A DNA stretch of 64,000 nt from Asaia sp003994335 (GTDB taxonomy: Bacteria; Pseudomonadota; Alphaproteobacteria; Acetobacterales; Acetobacteraceae): assembly GCF_037151175.1 (NCBI RefSeq), contig NZ_JBBCOR010000012.1, positions 57,249 to 121,248 on the forward strand. The letters run 5' to 3'. Below the pieces are notes generated by a model. That model did no database searches and was not told where the DNA came from. It saw nothing but the letters and a program-made list of their open reading frames with translations. This document shows positions 9,510-18,361 of the stretch, piece after piece; position 1 is the stretch's first letter, and every line of letters begins with the position of its first letter. Made by a program: the position numbers and the translations under genes.

Positions 9510-9764
9510 ATGCTAACGAAATTATTGGTCCTGTGCGCAGGCTTGGGGATCGCAGAGACATTATGCGTGGCGATATTGTCCGGTATCGGAGAATGGCTCG
9601 CGGATTTCGATCAATTCAATGGATCCTTGGAAAAACTAACGGCCATCTGCGAGATTTCAGCCGTGCTTTCTTTTTCGGGCGCAACGTTGTTCGGTTTTCT
9701 GAAGATGGCGCTGAGACCGGGCTTACCAAGCAACTTTGAGAAGCAAGATATAACCTCCGGCTAA
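9510..9764 (+). CDS. Possible small membrane protein, unknown function
   Basis: 84 codons starting MLTKLLVLCAGLGIAETLCV. Two hydrophobic segments (about 3-27 and 46-68) would make a small inner-membrane hairpin protein. There is only a weak GAG ribosome site. I recognise no family. It stands alone between the flagellar terminator and the next chemoreceptor. The overlapping frame from 9497 is an alternative reading; the hydrophobic pattern favours this one. It may not be a gene. Confidence 0.35.
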   Translation: MLTKLLVLCAGLGIAETLCVAILSGIGEWLADFDQFNGSLEKLTAICEISAVLSFSGATLFGFLKMALRPGLPSNFEKQDITSG

Positions 9765-9942
9765 GCGCTCATACCATTTTACAGCAGGGCTGTTCCTCGT
9801 CTTATAGGGCGGCAAAAGCGTTTTCCAGGATCTGATGTTGAGACGGTGTTTCGATAGCGGAATATCGCTCATCGGTGAGACGATTTTTTAATAATTATGG
9901 AGGACGAATGGGGGGTACGCTGAGAAAAGGCTCAACCTCCCC

Positions 9943-10548
9943 ATGTTCAATGTCCTTCGCTTCAAAACCAAGATTGCGCTGGTTGCAATAACATTGACGC
10001 TTGTGACGTTCATCGGTGCCGGGTTTCTGGTGAGTAACCAGTTACAATCTGGCTCGCGATATCGATCCTTCATTAATTCTGATGACCGCGGCACCATTAT
10101 GCTTGCGCGTATCAGTGATAAGCTGAACGCATTATTGTATGCTTCTCACTTGCTCATTGACCAGGCTGGCAGCCCCTTCATCGGTGATGTCGTCACACGC
10201 TTCCAGAAGGACATGAAAGGGACGCGAGAGATCTTCGCTGAAGCGGTGCGAGTCGATCCGCGTCTTATCCCGACGCTCGATCCGCTCTTGTCACGCTACG
10301 GCACCTTCGAACAGCAACTCAACAGTCTTCTTGCCGCACTGAACAAAGGGGATGTGGCGAAGATGCGCCTGATCGCACAGGCATCTGATCAGGATGGTGT
10401 TCATCTTGCAATCGACATCGGTGCCATTACCGGCCGCCGTATCACTCAGGTTGAGATCGCCTCGAACCGTCTCGCGCAGGAGACGAGTGTTCCGTACGCA
10501 ATTGTGTCATCGGTCTCGTCCTTGTTCAGATCATCATTCTCGTCATAA
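9943..10548 (+). CDS. Transmembrane chemoreceptor, N-terminal fragment (frameshifted)
   Basis: 201 codons. Residues 7-31 are a first membrane helix (KIALVAITLTLVTFIGAGFL) and about 32-185 a four-helix-bundle type periplasmic sensor (ISDKLNALLYASHLLIDQAG...ITQVEIASNRLAQE). The second membrane helix is lost: after VPYAIV this frame becomes Ser/Arg-rich and stops. The -1 frame at the same point reads VIGLVLVQIIILVITLL and runs straight into the next entry. One lost base near 10501-10510 explains this. The two parts together would make a typical receptor of about 592 residues. It could be a real mutation, a phase-variable site or a base-calling error. Confidence 0.75.
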   Translation: MFNVLRFKTKIALVAITLTLVTFIGAGFLVSNQLQSGSRYRSFINSDDRGTIMLARISDKLNALLYASHLLIDQAGSPFIGDVVTRFQKDMKGTREIFAEAVRVDPRLIPTLDPLLSRYGTFEQQLNSLLAALNKGDVAKMRLIAQASDQDGVHLAIDIGAITGRRITQVEIASNRLAQETSVPYAIVSSVSSLFRSSFSS

Positions 10549-10556
10549 CCCTCCTT

Positions 10557-11723
10557 ATGAGCCAGAGAACAATCGTTGCGCCGCTCCTGAGGGTCCGTGA
10601 TCGCATGCTTGGGATTGCTGAGGGGCGTTTGGACGACAATATCCCCTGCCTCGAGCGAGGGGACGAAGTGGGTGACATGGCCAAGGCTCTCAGCACGATC
10701 CAGGCCGGGTTGCAGCAGGCCAAGGCTCAAGCTGCCGAGCAAGCGGTCGAGCGAGAGGCCGTGGCGAAAGAGCGGGCCGAGAATGCCGCGCGCGTTGCCA
10801 AGGAATTGGAAGAAGAATCCCGTGCGGTCGAAGCCATACGCAACGGCTTGGCAGCTGCCGCCGAGGGCAATCTAGTTTATCGTATAGACGTGCCGTTGCC
10901 GCAGCGCCTTCAGGTGATGAAGACCGATTTCAACGATGCATTCGAGCGGCTCAACCAGACATTCTCGGTTATCCAGCAGAGCGTTATGGCGATCGGCTCC
11001 GGCACCGGAGAAATTTCTGTCGCCTCGAACGACATGTCGCGCCGCACGGAGCAGCAGGCGGCGAGCATTGAGCAGTCGTCGGCGGCCATCGAACGTGTTG
11101 TCAGTATGCTTAAAGATGCCGCCGATAGTGCCAAGAAGGCAGCAACCGTAACGGATGACACCCGCCTAGGAGCCGAAAAGTCGGGCTCGATGGTCCATAA
11201 TGCCGTCAATGCCATGAGCCAGATCGAGAGCAGCTTCGCCCAGATTAGTCAGGTGATTGGGCTGATCGATGAAATTGCTTTCCAGACCAATCTGCTTGCC
11301 CTGAACGCGGGCATCGAGGCAGCGCGCGCAGGAGACGCGGGGCGCGGATTCGCCGTGGTCGCAACAGAGGTGCGGACCCTTGCGCAGCGTTCCACGGAAG
11401 GCGCGCGTCGGGTAAAAGAGATGGTATCAAGCTCGAGCGATTTCGTCTCCGATGGTGTCCGGCTCGTGCGCGAGGCGGGAGGCGCATTGGGCGTCATCCT
11501 CAATCAGGTAGCCGAGATCGACAAACTCGTTGCCGAGATTGCCCACTCTTCGACTGGGCAGTTCTCAGCAATGCAGGAGATCAATCTTGCAGTTGGCGAG
11601 ATGACGAGATCCACACAGCAAAATGCTGCGATGGTAGAGGAGAATACGGCCGCCATCTCTTCGCTTGATAAGGCTGCAAGTGTTCTGCGCGATCGGGTTG
11701 CCCAGTTCCAACTGGAAAAATAA
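10557..11723 (+). CDS. Transmembrane chemoreceptor, HAMP and signalling part (frameshifted)
   Basis: 388 codons from an ATG inside what should be the end of the second membrane helix. A HAMP domain follows at once (VAPLLRVRDRMLGIAEGRLD, then RGDEVGDMAKALSTIQAGLQ). A coiled-coil segment and a second HAMP-like unit come next (about 75-130), then the methyl-accepting signalling hairpin with EIAFQTNLLALNAGIEAARA and GRGFAVVATEVRTLAQRS. In the frame upstream the membrane helix VIGLVLVQIIILVITLL is intact, so this is the downstream part of the gene starting at 9943. Alone it would be a soluble, sensorless receptor. A strong terminator follows. Confidence 0.85.
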   Translation: MSQRTIVAPLLRVRDRMLGIAEGRLDDNIPCLERGDEVGDMAKALSTIQAGLQQAKAQAAEQAVEREAVAKERAENAARVAKELEEESRAVEAIRNGLAAAAEGNLVYRIDVPLPQRLQVMKTDFNDAFERLNQTFSVIQQSVMAIGSGTGEISVASNDMSRRTEQQAASIEQSSAAIERVVSMLKDAADSAKKAATVTDDTRLGAEKSGSMVHNAVNAMSQIESSFAQISQVIGLIDEIAFQTNLLALNAGIEAARAGDAGRGFAVVATEVRTLAQRSTEGARRVKEMVSSSSDFVSDGVRLVREAGGALGVILNQVAEIDKLVAEIAHSSTGQFSAMQEINLAVGEMTRSTQQNAAMVEENTAAISSLDKAASVLRDRVAQFQLEK

Positions 11724-11759
11724 TTCCTGTATCTGCACGCCGCTGCATGCAGTTTCTGG

Positions 11760-11797
11760 CCCGGTGATCGCATGCAACGCGATTGCCGGGTTTTTTT
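11760..11797 (+). terminator. Rho-independent terminator of the chemoreceptor gene
   Basis: A 12-bp stem (5' arm starting CCCGG, 3' arm ending CCGGG, two G-T wobbles) with a 7-base loop is followed directly by seven T residues. It is a textbook intrinsic terminator 37 bases after the stop. Confidence 0.9.
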
Positions 11798-11951
11798 ATG
11801 TGAGGGGATAAAATAAGATTTAACGAATAATGCGTTGTGAAGGGATACAGATCACTCGGCGGACGTGTAATTGATTGATCGCGAGCGGTATTTGTTCAAG
11901 TCCGCGTGCAGATCGTCTGTCATATATTTGTCATATATTGTGGGGTTAACC

Positions 11952-13265
11952 ATGCTCGATACTCGGAACGGCGCATCAAGTTCTGCTCGCGGCGTCCATG
12001 AGCGCGCAATCCCTGCGCTGTATATGTCGGATATTGTGGAGGATGTCCCCGTTCTAAGAGCAAATGACATCGGCGCGACGCTCAATACGCTTTTTACTGG
12101 CCAGGCTGATTTGATGATGGTCGCCATTGTCGCTGAAGATGGGCGGCCGCTCGGGATTATTGATCGACAGTTCTTCTTCGGGGTAATGTCCGGTCGATTT
12201 GGCCGCGCCCTATACACGCGAAGACGTGTGGACTTGCTCGTGCAGAGCGAACCAAAGATTGTCGAGCACGATGTCGCAATAAGCGATTATACGCAGTTTT
12301 TGTTAAACGCCGATGTAAACGATCTCTATCAGGGTTTTATCGTCGTTCGGGAAGGACGTTACCTCGGTGTGGGGTCAACGCTCTCCCTCGTCCGAGCGAT
12401 AAGCCGGCAAAGTGAAGAGTCTGCGCGTTACTCCAAGCAGACCGCAAACGACCTCCGTAGAGTGATCACAACCATTTCGTCGAGCGTGAAGACAGTCCAT
12501 CAGGTCTCGGCGTCGATCAGGGAGGGAAGTCTGGCGCTTTCGGGGCGCACCCACAGGCAGACAGAGGATCTGACTGTGACCGCTTCGAGTATGCGTGAAA
12601 TGAACGATGCCGTTCAGGCGACCGCAGAGAATGTCGATGCTGCTCGGCACCTTGTTTCCGATGTCAACGAGAATGCCGCCGCCTTCCGTATTGTGGTGGG
12701 TGAGACGGTCAAGGCAATCACGGAGATAGCAACGCGTTACCGTGATATGGTCGAGAGTCTCGGTCTGATTGAGGATATCAGCCTTCAAACACGGCTATTG
12801 TCATTCAATGCAGCGGTCGAGGCCGCGCATGCCGGTCAGGAAGGTAAAGGTTTCGGGGTCGTCGCTGATGAGATCAGAGCGCTGGCACACAGGTCAGCCG
12901 AAGCCGCACAGGTAATTGCCACGCTTGTCGCTGAATCGCGAGAGAGAATGACGATTGGGGTGCGTCTTGCCGAGAATGTGGAGCATGGTTTGGAACGAAT
13001 TGTACGACAGGTCACAAGCGTCGACGAGCTCATCCGCGATATACGTGACACGACCCAGCAGCAGGCTTCCAATATTGGTGAGATTAATAGGAATATCAAA
13101 TCGATCGAAGAAATTGCTGGAGACAATATGTTCATGACTGCCGGGGTTAATGAGACCTGTCTCGATCTCGATAGCAGGATCGGTTCTTTGAACGAATTTT
13201 TGAAGTCCTTCTCTCCTTCCGGAACCGAGGACGCATCCTCCGGTGTCGACTTGGAGTTCTCTTGA
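11952..13265 (+). CDS. Cytoplasmic chemoreceptor-like protein with N-terminal CBS-like domain
   Basis: 437 residues from the ATG at 11952, preceded by a GGGG stretch. A longer in-frame reading from a TTG at 11871 lacks a ribosome site. No membrane helix is present. Residues about 20-150 look like a CBS-type pair (AIVAEDGRPLGIIDRQFFF, then GFIVVREGRYLGVGS), which commonly binds adenine nucleotides. The C-terminal half is a methyl-accepting signalling coil with a divergent tip: EDISLQTRLLSFNAAVEAAH and GKGFGVVADEIRALAHRS. Divergence from the usual FQTNLLALN tip may mean a dedicated signalling partner. It is the third chemoreceptor in the block. The energy- or nucleotide-sensing role is inference. 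Confidence 0.85.
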   Translation: MLDTRNGASSSARGVHERAIPALYMSDIVEDVPVLRANDIGATLNTLFTGQADLMMVAIVAEDGRPLGIIDRQFFFGVMSGRFGRALYTRRRVDLLVQSEPKIVEHDVAISDYTQFLLNADVNDLYQGFIVVREGRYLGVGSTLSLVRAISRQSEESARYSKQTANDLRRVITTISSSVKTVHQVSASIREGSLALSGRTHRQTEDLTVTASSMREMNDAVQATAENVDAARHLVSDVNENAAAFRIVVGETVKAITEIATRYRDMVESLGLIEDISLQTRLLSFNAAVEAAHAGQEGKGFGVVADEIRALAHRSAEAAQVIATLVAESRERMTIGVRLAENVEHGLERIVRQVTSVDELIRDIRDTTQQQASNIGEINRNIKSIEEIAGDNMFMTAGVNETCLDLDSRIGSLNEFLKSFSPSGTEDASSGVDLEFS

Positions 13266-13915
13266 CAGGATTAGAGGTCCTGGCCACCGCACATATCACC
13301 GTTGCAGAATCTGATGCGTCGTCGAGACGCATTAGGCTTTGTGACATAGGGTATGTTCGCGCTCGTGTGGTGCCCATTACGAAAGCAGAGACCGTGACTG
13401 ACTGTTGAGGAGAACATTTCTAGCGCCTACGCTGCTCGCCAATTACGCCTCCTCGGTCCCATCATCATGGACCATTGGGGGAGAGCCTTTACTCTCTGCT
13501 CATCCCGCGCGGATCCTAGGCACGAGTACGCCTTTCCATGACGGTTCCGCCAGAATGAAATTTCAATGGCGGCGTGACTCACCCGAGCTCCGACCCACCC
13601 GCGAAAGGCGGCGCAGAATTTCACTTCCTAGATCCGTCACGTAGAAGCATGCATGATAGTGGCCTAAGAGCAGGGGATAAGTCCCCGCGGCGGATCGTCC
13701 TGCTCTTTGGCGTGTTTCGCTGTCCAGATCACCCTATCGACGCGCATGGAGCGGTTTTCCACAACGCCGTGACCGTCTTATTACCAACGCCGGGCCTCGC
13801 GTGATCGAGAAATAGTCAATTCTCATCCTCTTTTCTTGATACATCGCTCGTAGCATCTTCGGTCAAAGACGTGTCGCGCTCATGCGACAGACGAGGACCG
13901 AGAAGAAGTGCCGAC
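13266..13915. other. Intergenic region without a convincing gene
   Basis: About 650 bases between the CBS-type chemoreceptor and hscC. Open frames here are short, overlapping and lack ribosome sites or recognisable motifs. A hairpin with arms AAGAGCAGG and CCTGCTCTT spans 13666-13707 and has no T-tract. The right end (13816-13900) probably holds the promoter of the Hsp70 operon. Confidence 0.5.
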
Positions 13916-15598
13916 GTGACGTGTATTGGAATTGATCTGGGGACCAGCAACTCGGTCGCTGCCTATCTCGAGGATGGCATACCCAAGCTGATACCGAACG
14001 CTTTAGGCGACACCCTGACGCCCTCCGCAGTCAGCATTGCAGAAGACGGCACGATACTGATTGGCAAGCCGGCAATCGACCGTCTCATTACCCATCCTGA
14101 CCGTAGCACTGCTGGGTTCAAACGGTTGATGGGCACAAACACGACGGTCACGATCGCCAAGCGGGAGTTTCGTCCAGAGGAACTCTCGGCACTTGTCCTC
14201 AAGAGCCTGAAGCAGGATGCCGAGGCGCTGCTCGGGGTGCCAGTAGGGCAGGCGATCATCTCCGTTCCTGCGTATTTCGCGGAGCCGCAGAGACGTGCGA
14301 CTCTCGCGGCGGCGCGCTTGGCAGGGCTGGAGGCATTGCGCCTGGTCAATGAGCCGACAGCGGCTGCCCTGGCCTATGGCCTCGAGAGCCGCCGAGAGGG
14401 ACATTTTCTCGTTCTTGATCTGGGGGGAGGGACGTTCGACGTCTCGCTTCTCAACAAGTTTGAAGGCGTCATGGAGATACGGGCGTCGTCAGGTGACTCT
14501 TCCTTAGGGGGGAACGATTTCCGCGACCTGATCGCATCGCTTTTTCTCGCCGATCAGAAGGTCGAGGCAAGTCGCCTTTCTCCGTACGACTATGCGCAGA
14601 TGTTGAGCTCGGCCGAGGCGATCAAGCAGGGCCTGACGAATAGCGACTGCGCCACCAGTAAGGTCGCCCTAGAGAGCGGCCCAGTCGAATGGTCGCTTAC
14701 GCGTGAGCGATTTGAGGAGGCCGCTGCGGGGCTCATCGCGCGGTTGCGGGCACCGATTACCCGCGTGATCAATGACGCGTCCATTTCAGCTGCGGAAATT
14801 GACGAGATCGTTCTGGTCGGGGGGGCCTCGCGTATGCCCTTGGTACTTGGGCTCGTAACGCGTCTCTTCCATCGCTTCCCGCTTGCCCATGGCCGCCCCG
14901 ATCATCTGATCGGGTTAGGGGCGGCAGTTCAGGTCGGCCTGGCTCAGCGCGACGCCGCGCTGGAAGACGTGATGATGACCGATGTCTGTCCGTTCAGCCT
15001 CGGTGTTGCCTGTCTCGACGGCACGTCAGGTGAAATGATCATGAGCGTGATCATCGAGCGTAATACAATCATCCCCGTTTCCCATAAGAGCTATTATCAT
15101 CCGGTCGTTGACGGGCAGAAAGCCCTGCTCTTCAGGGTTCTACAGGGCGAAAACATTCGACCGGACATGAATGTCGAGCTTGGGACCCTCCAGATCACGC
15201 TACCACCCGGGAGCACGACGTTCGACAATATCGAGACGCGCTTCACCTATGACGTCAGCGGCGCTCTCGAGGTCGAAATTCTCGTTACAAGAAGCGGCGA
15301 GACCGCGCGAGAGATCTTCACTGGTCAGAGTGGCCTGTCTGAGGAGGAAGTGGAAAGCCGCTTCGCGTCGTTACAGGAACTCAAGCTTGCGCCGCGTGAT
15401 CAGGCGGTCAATCGCGCATTGATCGCCCGTGCCGAACGACTCTTCGCGGAATGCGTAGGGTGGCAACGCGACCAGGTTCTCGAACAGTTATCGATGTTCC
15501 ATGCGAGACTGAAGACCCTGTCGGTTAAAGATCTCACTGGCCTGCGCGAGAGTTTTTCGGCGTGGCTGGATGATTTCGAGAAAAATCTCAGGTTCTGA
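13916..15598 (+). CDS. hscC: Hsp70-family chaperone, HscC type
   Basis: 560 residues from a GTG preceded by AGAAG; a longer in-frame GTG start at 13871 is possible. Actin-like ATPase motifs are intact: CIGIDLGTSNSVAAYLEDG at the N-terminus, ISVPAYFAEPQRRAT, RLVNEPTAAALAYG, FLVLDLGGGTFDVSLL and EIVLVGGASRMPL. The substrate domain begins at CPFSLGVACLDG, and IIERNTIIPVS follows. The length (E. coli HscC is 556), the truncated lid and LTPSAVSI in place of the DnaK equivalent place it with HscC rather than DnaK or HscA. HscC works with dedicated membrane J-proteins (DjlB/DjlC in E. coli). The next gene, 17 bases downstream, has a J-like N-terminus, so the two probably form a chaperone pair. Confidence 0.88.
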   Translation: MTCIGIDLGTSNSVAAYLEDGIPKLIPNALGDTLTPSAVSIAEDGTILIGKPAIDRLITHPDRSTAGFKRLMGTNTTVTIAKREFRPEELSALVLKSLKQDAEALLGVPVGQAIISVPAYFAEPQRRATLAAARLAGLEALRLVNEPTAAALAYGLESRREGHFLVLDLGGGTFDVSLLNKFEGVMEIRASSGDSSLGGNDFRDLIASLFLADQKVEASRLSPYDYAQMLSSAEAIKQGLTNSDCATSKVALESGPVEWSLTRERFEEAAAGLIARLRAPITRVINDASISAAEIDEIVLVGGASRMPLVLGLVTRLFHRFPLAHGRPDHLIGLGAAVQVGLAQRDAALEDVMMTDVCPFSLGVACLDGTSGEMIMSVIIERNTIIPVSHKSYYHPVVDGQKALLFRVLQGENIRPDMNVELGTLQITLPPGSTTFDNIETRFTYDVSGALEVEILVTRSGETAREIFTGQSGLSEEEVESRFASLQELKLAPRDQAVNRALIARAERLFAECVGWQRDQVLEQLSMFHARLKTLSVKDLTGLRESFSAWLDDFEKNLRF

Positions 15599-15615
15599 AG
15601 CTGGATTTCCGAACA

Positions 15616-18216
15616 ATGACTCCCGCCCAAGCCTGGACCATCCTCGGTCTGAACCCCACGAACGACAAGCGTACGATCAACCGGGCTTACGCCCAATGTC
15701 TCCGCCGGACACGACCTGAAGATGATTTGCAGGCCTTCAGCGCCCTGGTCGAAGCGAGAAGAATGGCGCTTGATCTCGCCAACCTGATCGCGCCCGAGGA
15801 TGAGGCCACGCAGCCACCTCCTGACAGGCCTGCCTCATCTTTGCCCGAGAAGCACGACGCGGACTCTGGTCCGGCCACAGGGCTCGATCCTGCTGATGTG
15901 CCCCCTCGTGATGAGACTCAACCGGATGCGTCAGCAGGGTCGACCGATGCACGACCGATCGACAACCTCTTTCCCCCGCCGTTTTGCGGACAACACCCTT
16001 ACTCCGGAAATGACGACGCTGAGCCGCCTCCGTCGGGCGCTGACGATCAGGAGAAGGAGGCAGAAGAGCGCAGCGACGGGGCGCAGGACGAGATCGACAG
16101 GGCAAATGCTTCTCTCCCGGATGAGAGACCCGAGCCATCACGCCCCCCACCTGCACGCTTACCCCCCCGGTACTCTGGCACCATAGCGAAGGCAGGGAGC
16201 CACGTCGCGACCCTAGAGAACACGCTGGATTACTTTCTGGGGGTCACTCTGAATCGGAAGCCTACCCGGTGGAACCGTTCGGAGTGGGAACCGGTTCTGG
16301 CGCGCCTCGCGGAAAGTGGGATCGATGACCAACGGGAATCGTCGATGCGGCTTCTGAAAGGCCTGTTATCGATCTTGCCGCCGCCTGCGGAGATGTCGCC
16401 GGGATCCAAGAGTTTCGAAGCCATCCTATGGATTGTAGGCGTCCTAGCGGGGTATTGCGGGCACGATACGCCGAGCTTGGCCGCACGGATTTCGGTCAAG
16501 CAATCCCTGATCTGGTCGGACTGGCTAAGCATTGCAGGCAAGCGGTCTGAACTCTCGAGCCGGGATGCGACGATCTCCCGGTCGGACTGGCACGCCGTGT
16601 TGCCGCTTTCCTATCACCTGATGGCCCTTTTTCCGCTCAGAAAATCGGCCGGGAGCGACACGAGCGACTCTCCCCGGTTTTTTGTGCGGTTTTGGTCGCG
16701 TACCAAATTTGCCCTCACGACTCTCCTCTTTCCAAGCTACACGGCTTTTGAGGCCGGTATCGGGTTTTGGGGCTATCTCTGCGCATCGGTCCTGGCACTG
16801 GTGTTTGTCTGGGCGTTCCTGTTCACGCTCGGAAGTGCGGCGTTAGGGTCGGCGGACCTTTTCGTCATGGCTGCGCATCAGAGCCTGAAGGCCGTTCTCG
16901 ACATAGCCGGAATGTCGCAGGCCCTTGTTCGACAGTATCTAATCACGACATCGCTCTGCGTGCGTGTTCTTCCGCTTTTGCTGATCCCATTTCTGATCGG
17001 CCGCTATGCGCGTGCCCGACTGCGCAGGGCGGATACGCGCTGTCTGGTCTCCCCTTCGCAGCGGGCGCCAGTGCTCGATCCGTGTCTCAATCGGTCCTGG
17101 GCGCAGGCCGGGCAGCTTCTGGACGTCCTCAGCCTGATTTTCATCGCCCTACTTTTCCTTGTAAGCCCCGGTGGAGCGCTCTCGGACACTGCCTGGCAGT
17201 TCCTTGGGGAGGCCGAGCCCCGCAGTCTCGCAGACCGCGGAAGCGCGCAGTTTCTGCAGATAGGCACTCATGATCGCAGAATCTATATCGGCTATCGTCT
17301 GGCAAGCTCAACGGAAGGGGAAGCTGAGGTCGGATTGTCTTCATGCCGCCCGGAGCGGGTTGGTGTATATCGATGCAGAGCTGACCTGCGTCTTCCCGGC
17401 AAATCGATGAGCTCGCTGGATAATCCCGACGGTCTGCCTGCCTTCCGTGTGAATACTCCCCCAGACGGAGGGGCGGTTCTCGATTTCTCACCAATCATAT
17501 ACCGGGGCGGACGTGACGGCGGGTGGATCCACCCGCCGCTGATCTCAATCTGCGCTCGCGGCGATATCGCCTGTCAGTTCTTTCTTGGACGCGGTGCCTC
17601 GGCAATCACGGCCGTAACACGCAAGACCGAAAGCGGGGCACGCCAGGCCGTCGCCCTGCTGAAACCCGCGAACCCAGGCGATCCAACGGTCAGTGTGCAT
17701 CTGCAACCGACCCCCTCTCCTGGCGGCCTGGTCATCTGGCTTGACGGGGTAACGCGCAATGACGAGGCCCTGTACATGGTCGCCAACGGCACGGCTATGC
17801 CTCTTCTCTACGCTCAAGGCATGAACCAACCGCCAAGATTGCTCGGTCAGTTTCCGTCGCGTCCAGTTGACCAACTCGATGTGAAGATTCTGGGTGACAA
17901 ACTCTTTTTACGGGGGTGGTTTGCTGCGCCTGACGGATCAGCGTTCAGAGGTTATATCGCAGAATCGGGGAGCATCAGGGAAGTCCTCCCTGAGGATCAG
18001 GTCATGCTCCTAAGGAAGGGAAGGGAACAGGCCGACAAGGTCTTCACGGAGGCGGATCGCCTGGATTACAGCGTGGATGGGGGCAAAACCTGGCGCCGGC
18101 TCATCCTGCCGAGAACTCTTAGGGACGCCATGTTCGTTGCTGACCGGACGCGGCTCTATGCCTATGGGCGCGCGGGTATTTATGTGCGGCCCCTCGCGTC
18201 TCTGGCTGAACAGTGA
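15616..18216 (+). CDS. Large membrane protein with degenerate J-like N-terminus, putative HscC partner
   Basis: 866 residues. Residues 1-55 resemble the atypical J domain of DjlB/DjlC proteins: AWTILGLNPTNDKRTINRAY, then RRTRPEDDLQAFSALVEARR, where the HPD motif is replaced by RPEDD. Residues about 57-185 are a Pro/Asp/Glu-rich, probably disordered linker, and 190-370 are helical. Three membrane segments follow (about 381-412, 440-468, 498-520). The last 330 residues are a beta-rich domain, probably on the far side of the membrane, containing SVDGGKTWRRLILP, which resembles BNR/propeller repeats. It lies 17 bases after hscC. I infer a membrane-bound J-type cochaperone coupling Hsp70 to an envelope task. 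The C-terminal domain is unrecognised. Confidence 0.7.
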   Translation: MTPAQAWTILGLNPTNDKRTINRAYAQCLRRTRPEDDLQAFSALVEARRMALDLANLIAPEDEATQPPPDRPASSLPEKHDADSGPATGLDPADVPPRDETQPDASAGSTDARPIDNLFPPPFCGQHPYSGNDDAEPPPSGADDQEKEAEERSDGAQDEIDRANASLPDERPEPSRPPPARLPPRYSGTIAKAGSHVATLENTLDYFLGVTLNRKPTRWNRSEWEPVLARLAESGIDDQRESSMRLLKGLLSILPPPAEMSPGSKSFEAILWIVGVLAGYCGHDTPSLAARISVKQSLIWSDWLSIAGKRSELSSRDATISRSDWHAVLPLSYHLMALFPLRKSAGSDTSDSPRFFVRFWSRTKFALTTLLFPSYTAFEAGIGFWGYLCASVLALVFVWAFLFTLGSAALGSADLFVMAAHQSLKAVLDIAGMSQALVRQYLITTSLCVRVLPLLLIPFLIGRYARARLRRADTRCLVSPSQRAPVLDPCLNRSWAQAGQLLDVLSLIFIALLFLVSPGGALSDTAWQFLGEAEPRSLADRGSAQFLQIGTHDRRIYIGYRLASSTEGEAEVGLSSCRPERVGVYRCRADLRLPGKSMSSLDNPDGLPAFRVNTPPDGGAVLDFSPIIYRGGRDGGWIHPPLISICARGDIACQFFLGRGASAITAVTRKTESGARQAVALLKPANPGDPTVSVHLQPTPSPGGLVIWLDGVTRNDEALYMVANGTAMPLLYAQGMNQPPRLLGQFPSRPVDQLDVKILGDKLFLRGWFAAPDGSAFRGYIAESGSIREVLPEDQVMLLRKGREQADKVFTEADRLDYSVDGGKTWRRLILPRTLRDAMFVADRTRLYAYGRAGIYVRPLASLAEQ

Positions 18217-18312
18217 CGCCTTGCTTCGTGCGCGCTGGGGATGATGGGATTCGATCAAGATAATCGGCTCGCACGCGCGGCAAATCGGCCATTCTCTCAG
18301 CAGGGACGACGC

Positions 18313-18335
18313 TCAGGATCTCTTCGAGATCCTGA
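18313..18335 (+). terminator. Perfect hairpin after the J-like membrane protein gene
   Basis: Arms TCAGGATCTC and GAGATCCTGA pair over 10 bp around a TTC loop, about 97 bases past the stop and 26 bases before the next start. No T-tract follows. It could attenuate read-through into the isomerase gene or act as a leader structure. Confidence 0.4.
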
Positions 18336-18361
18336 CTTACCCCGAAGACGAGGATACTGCC

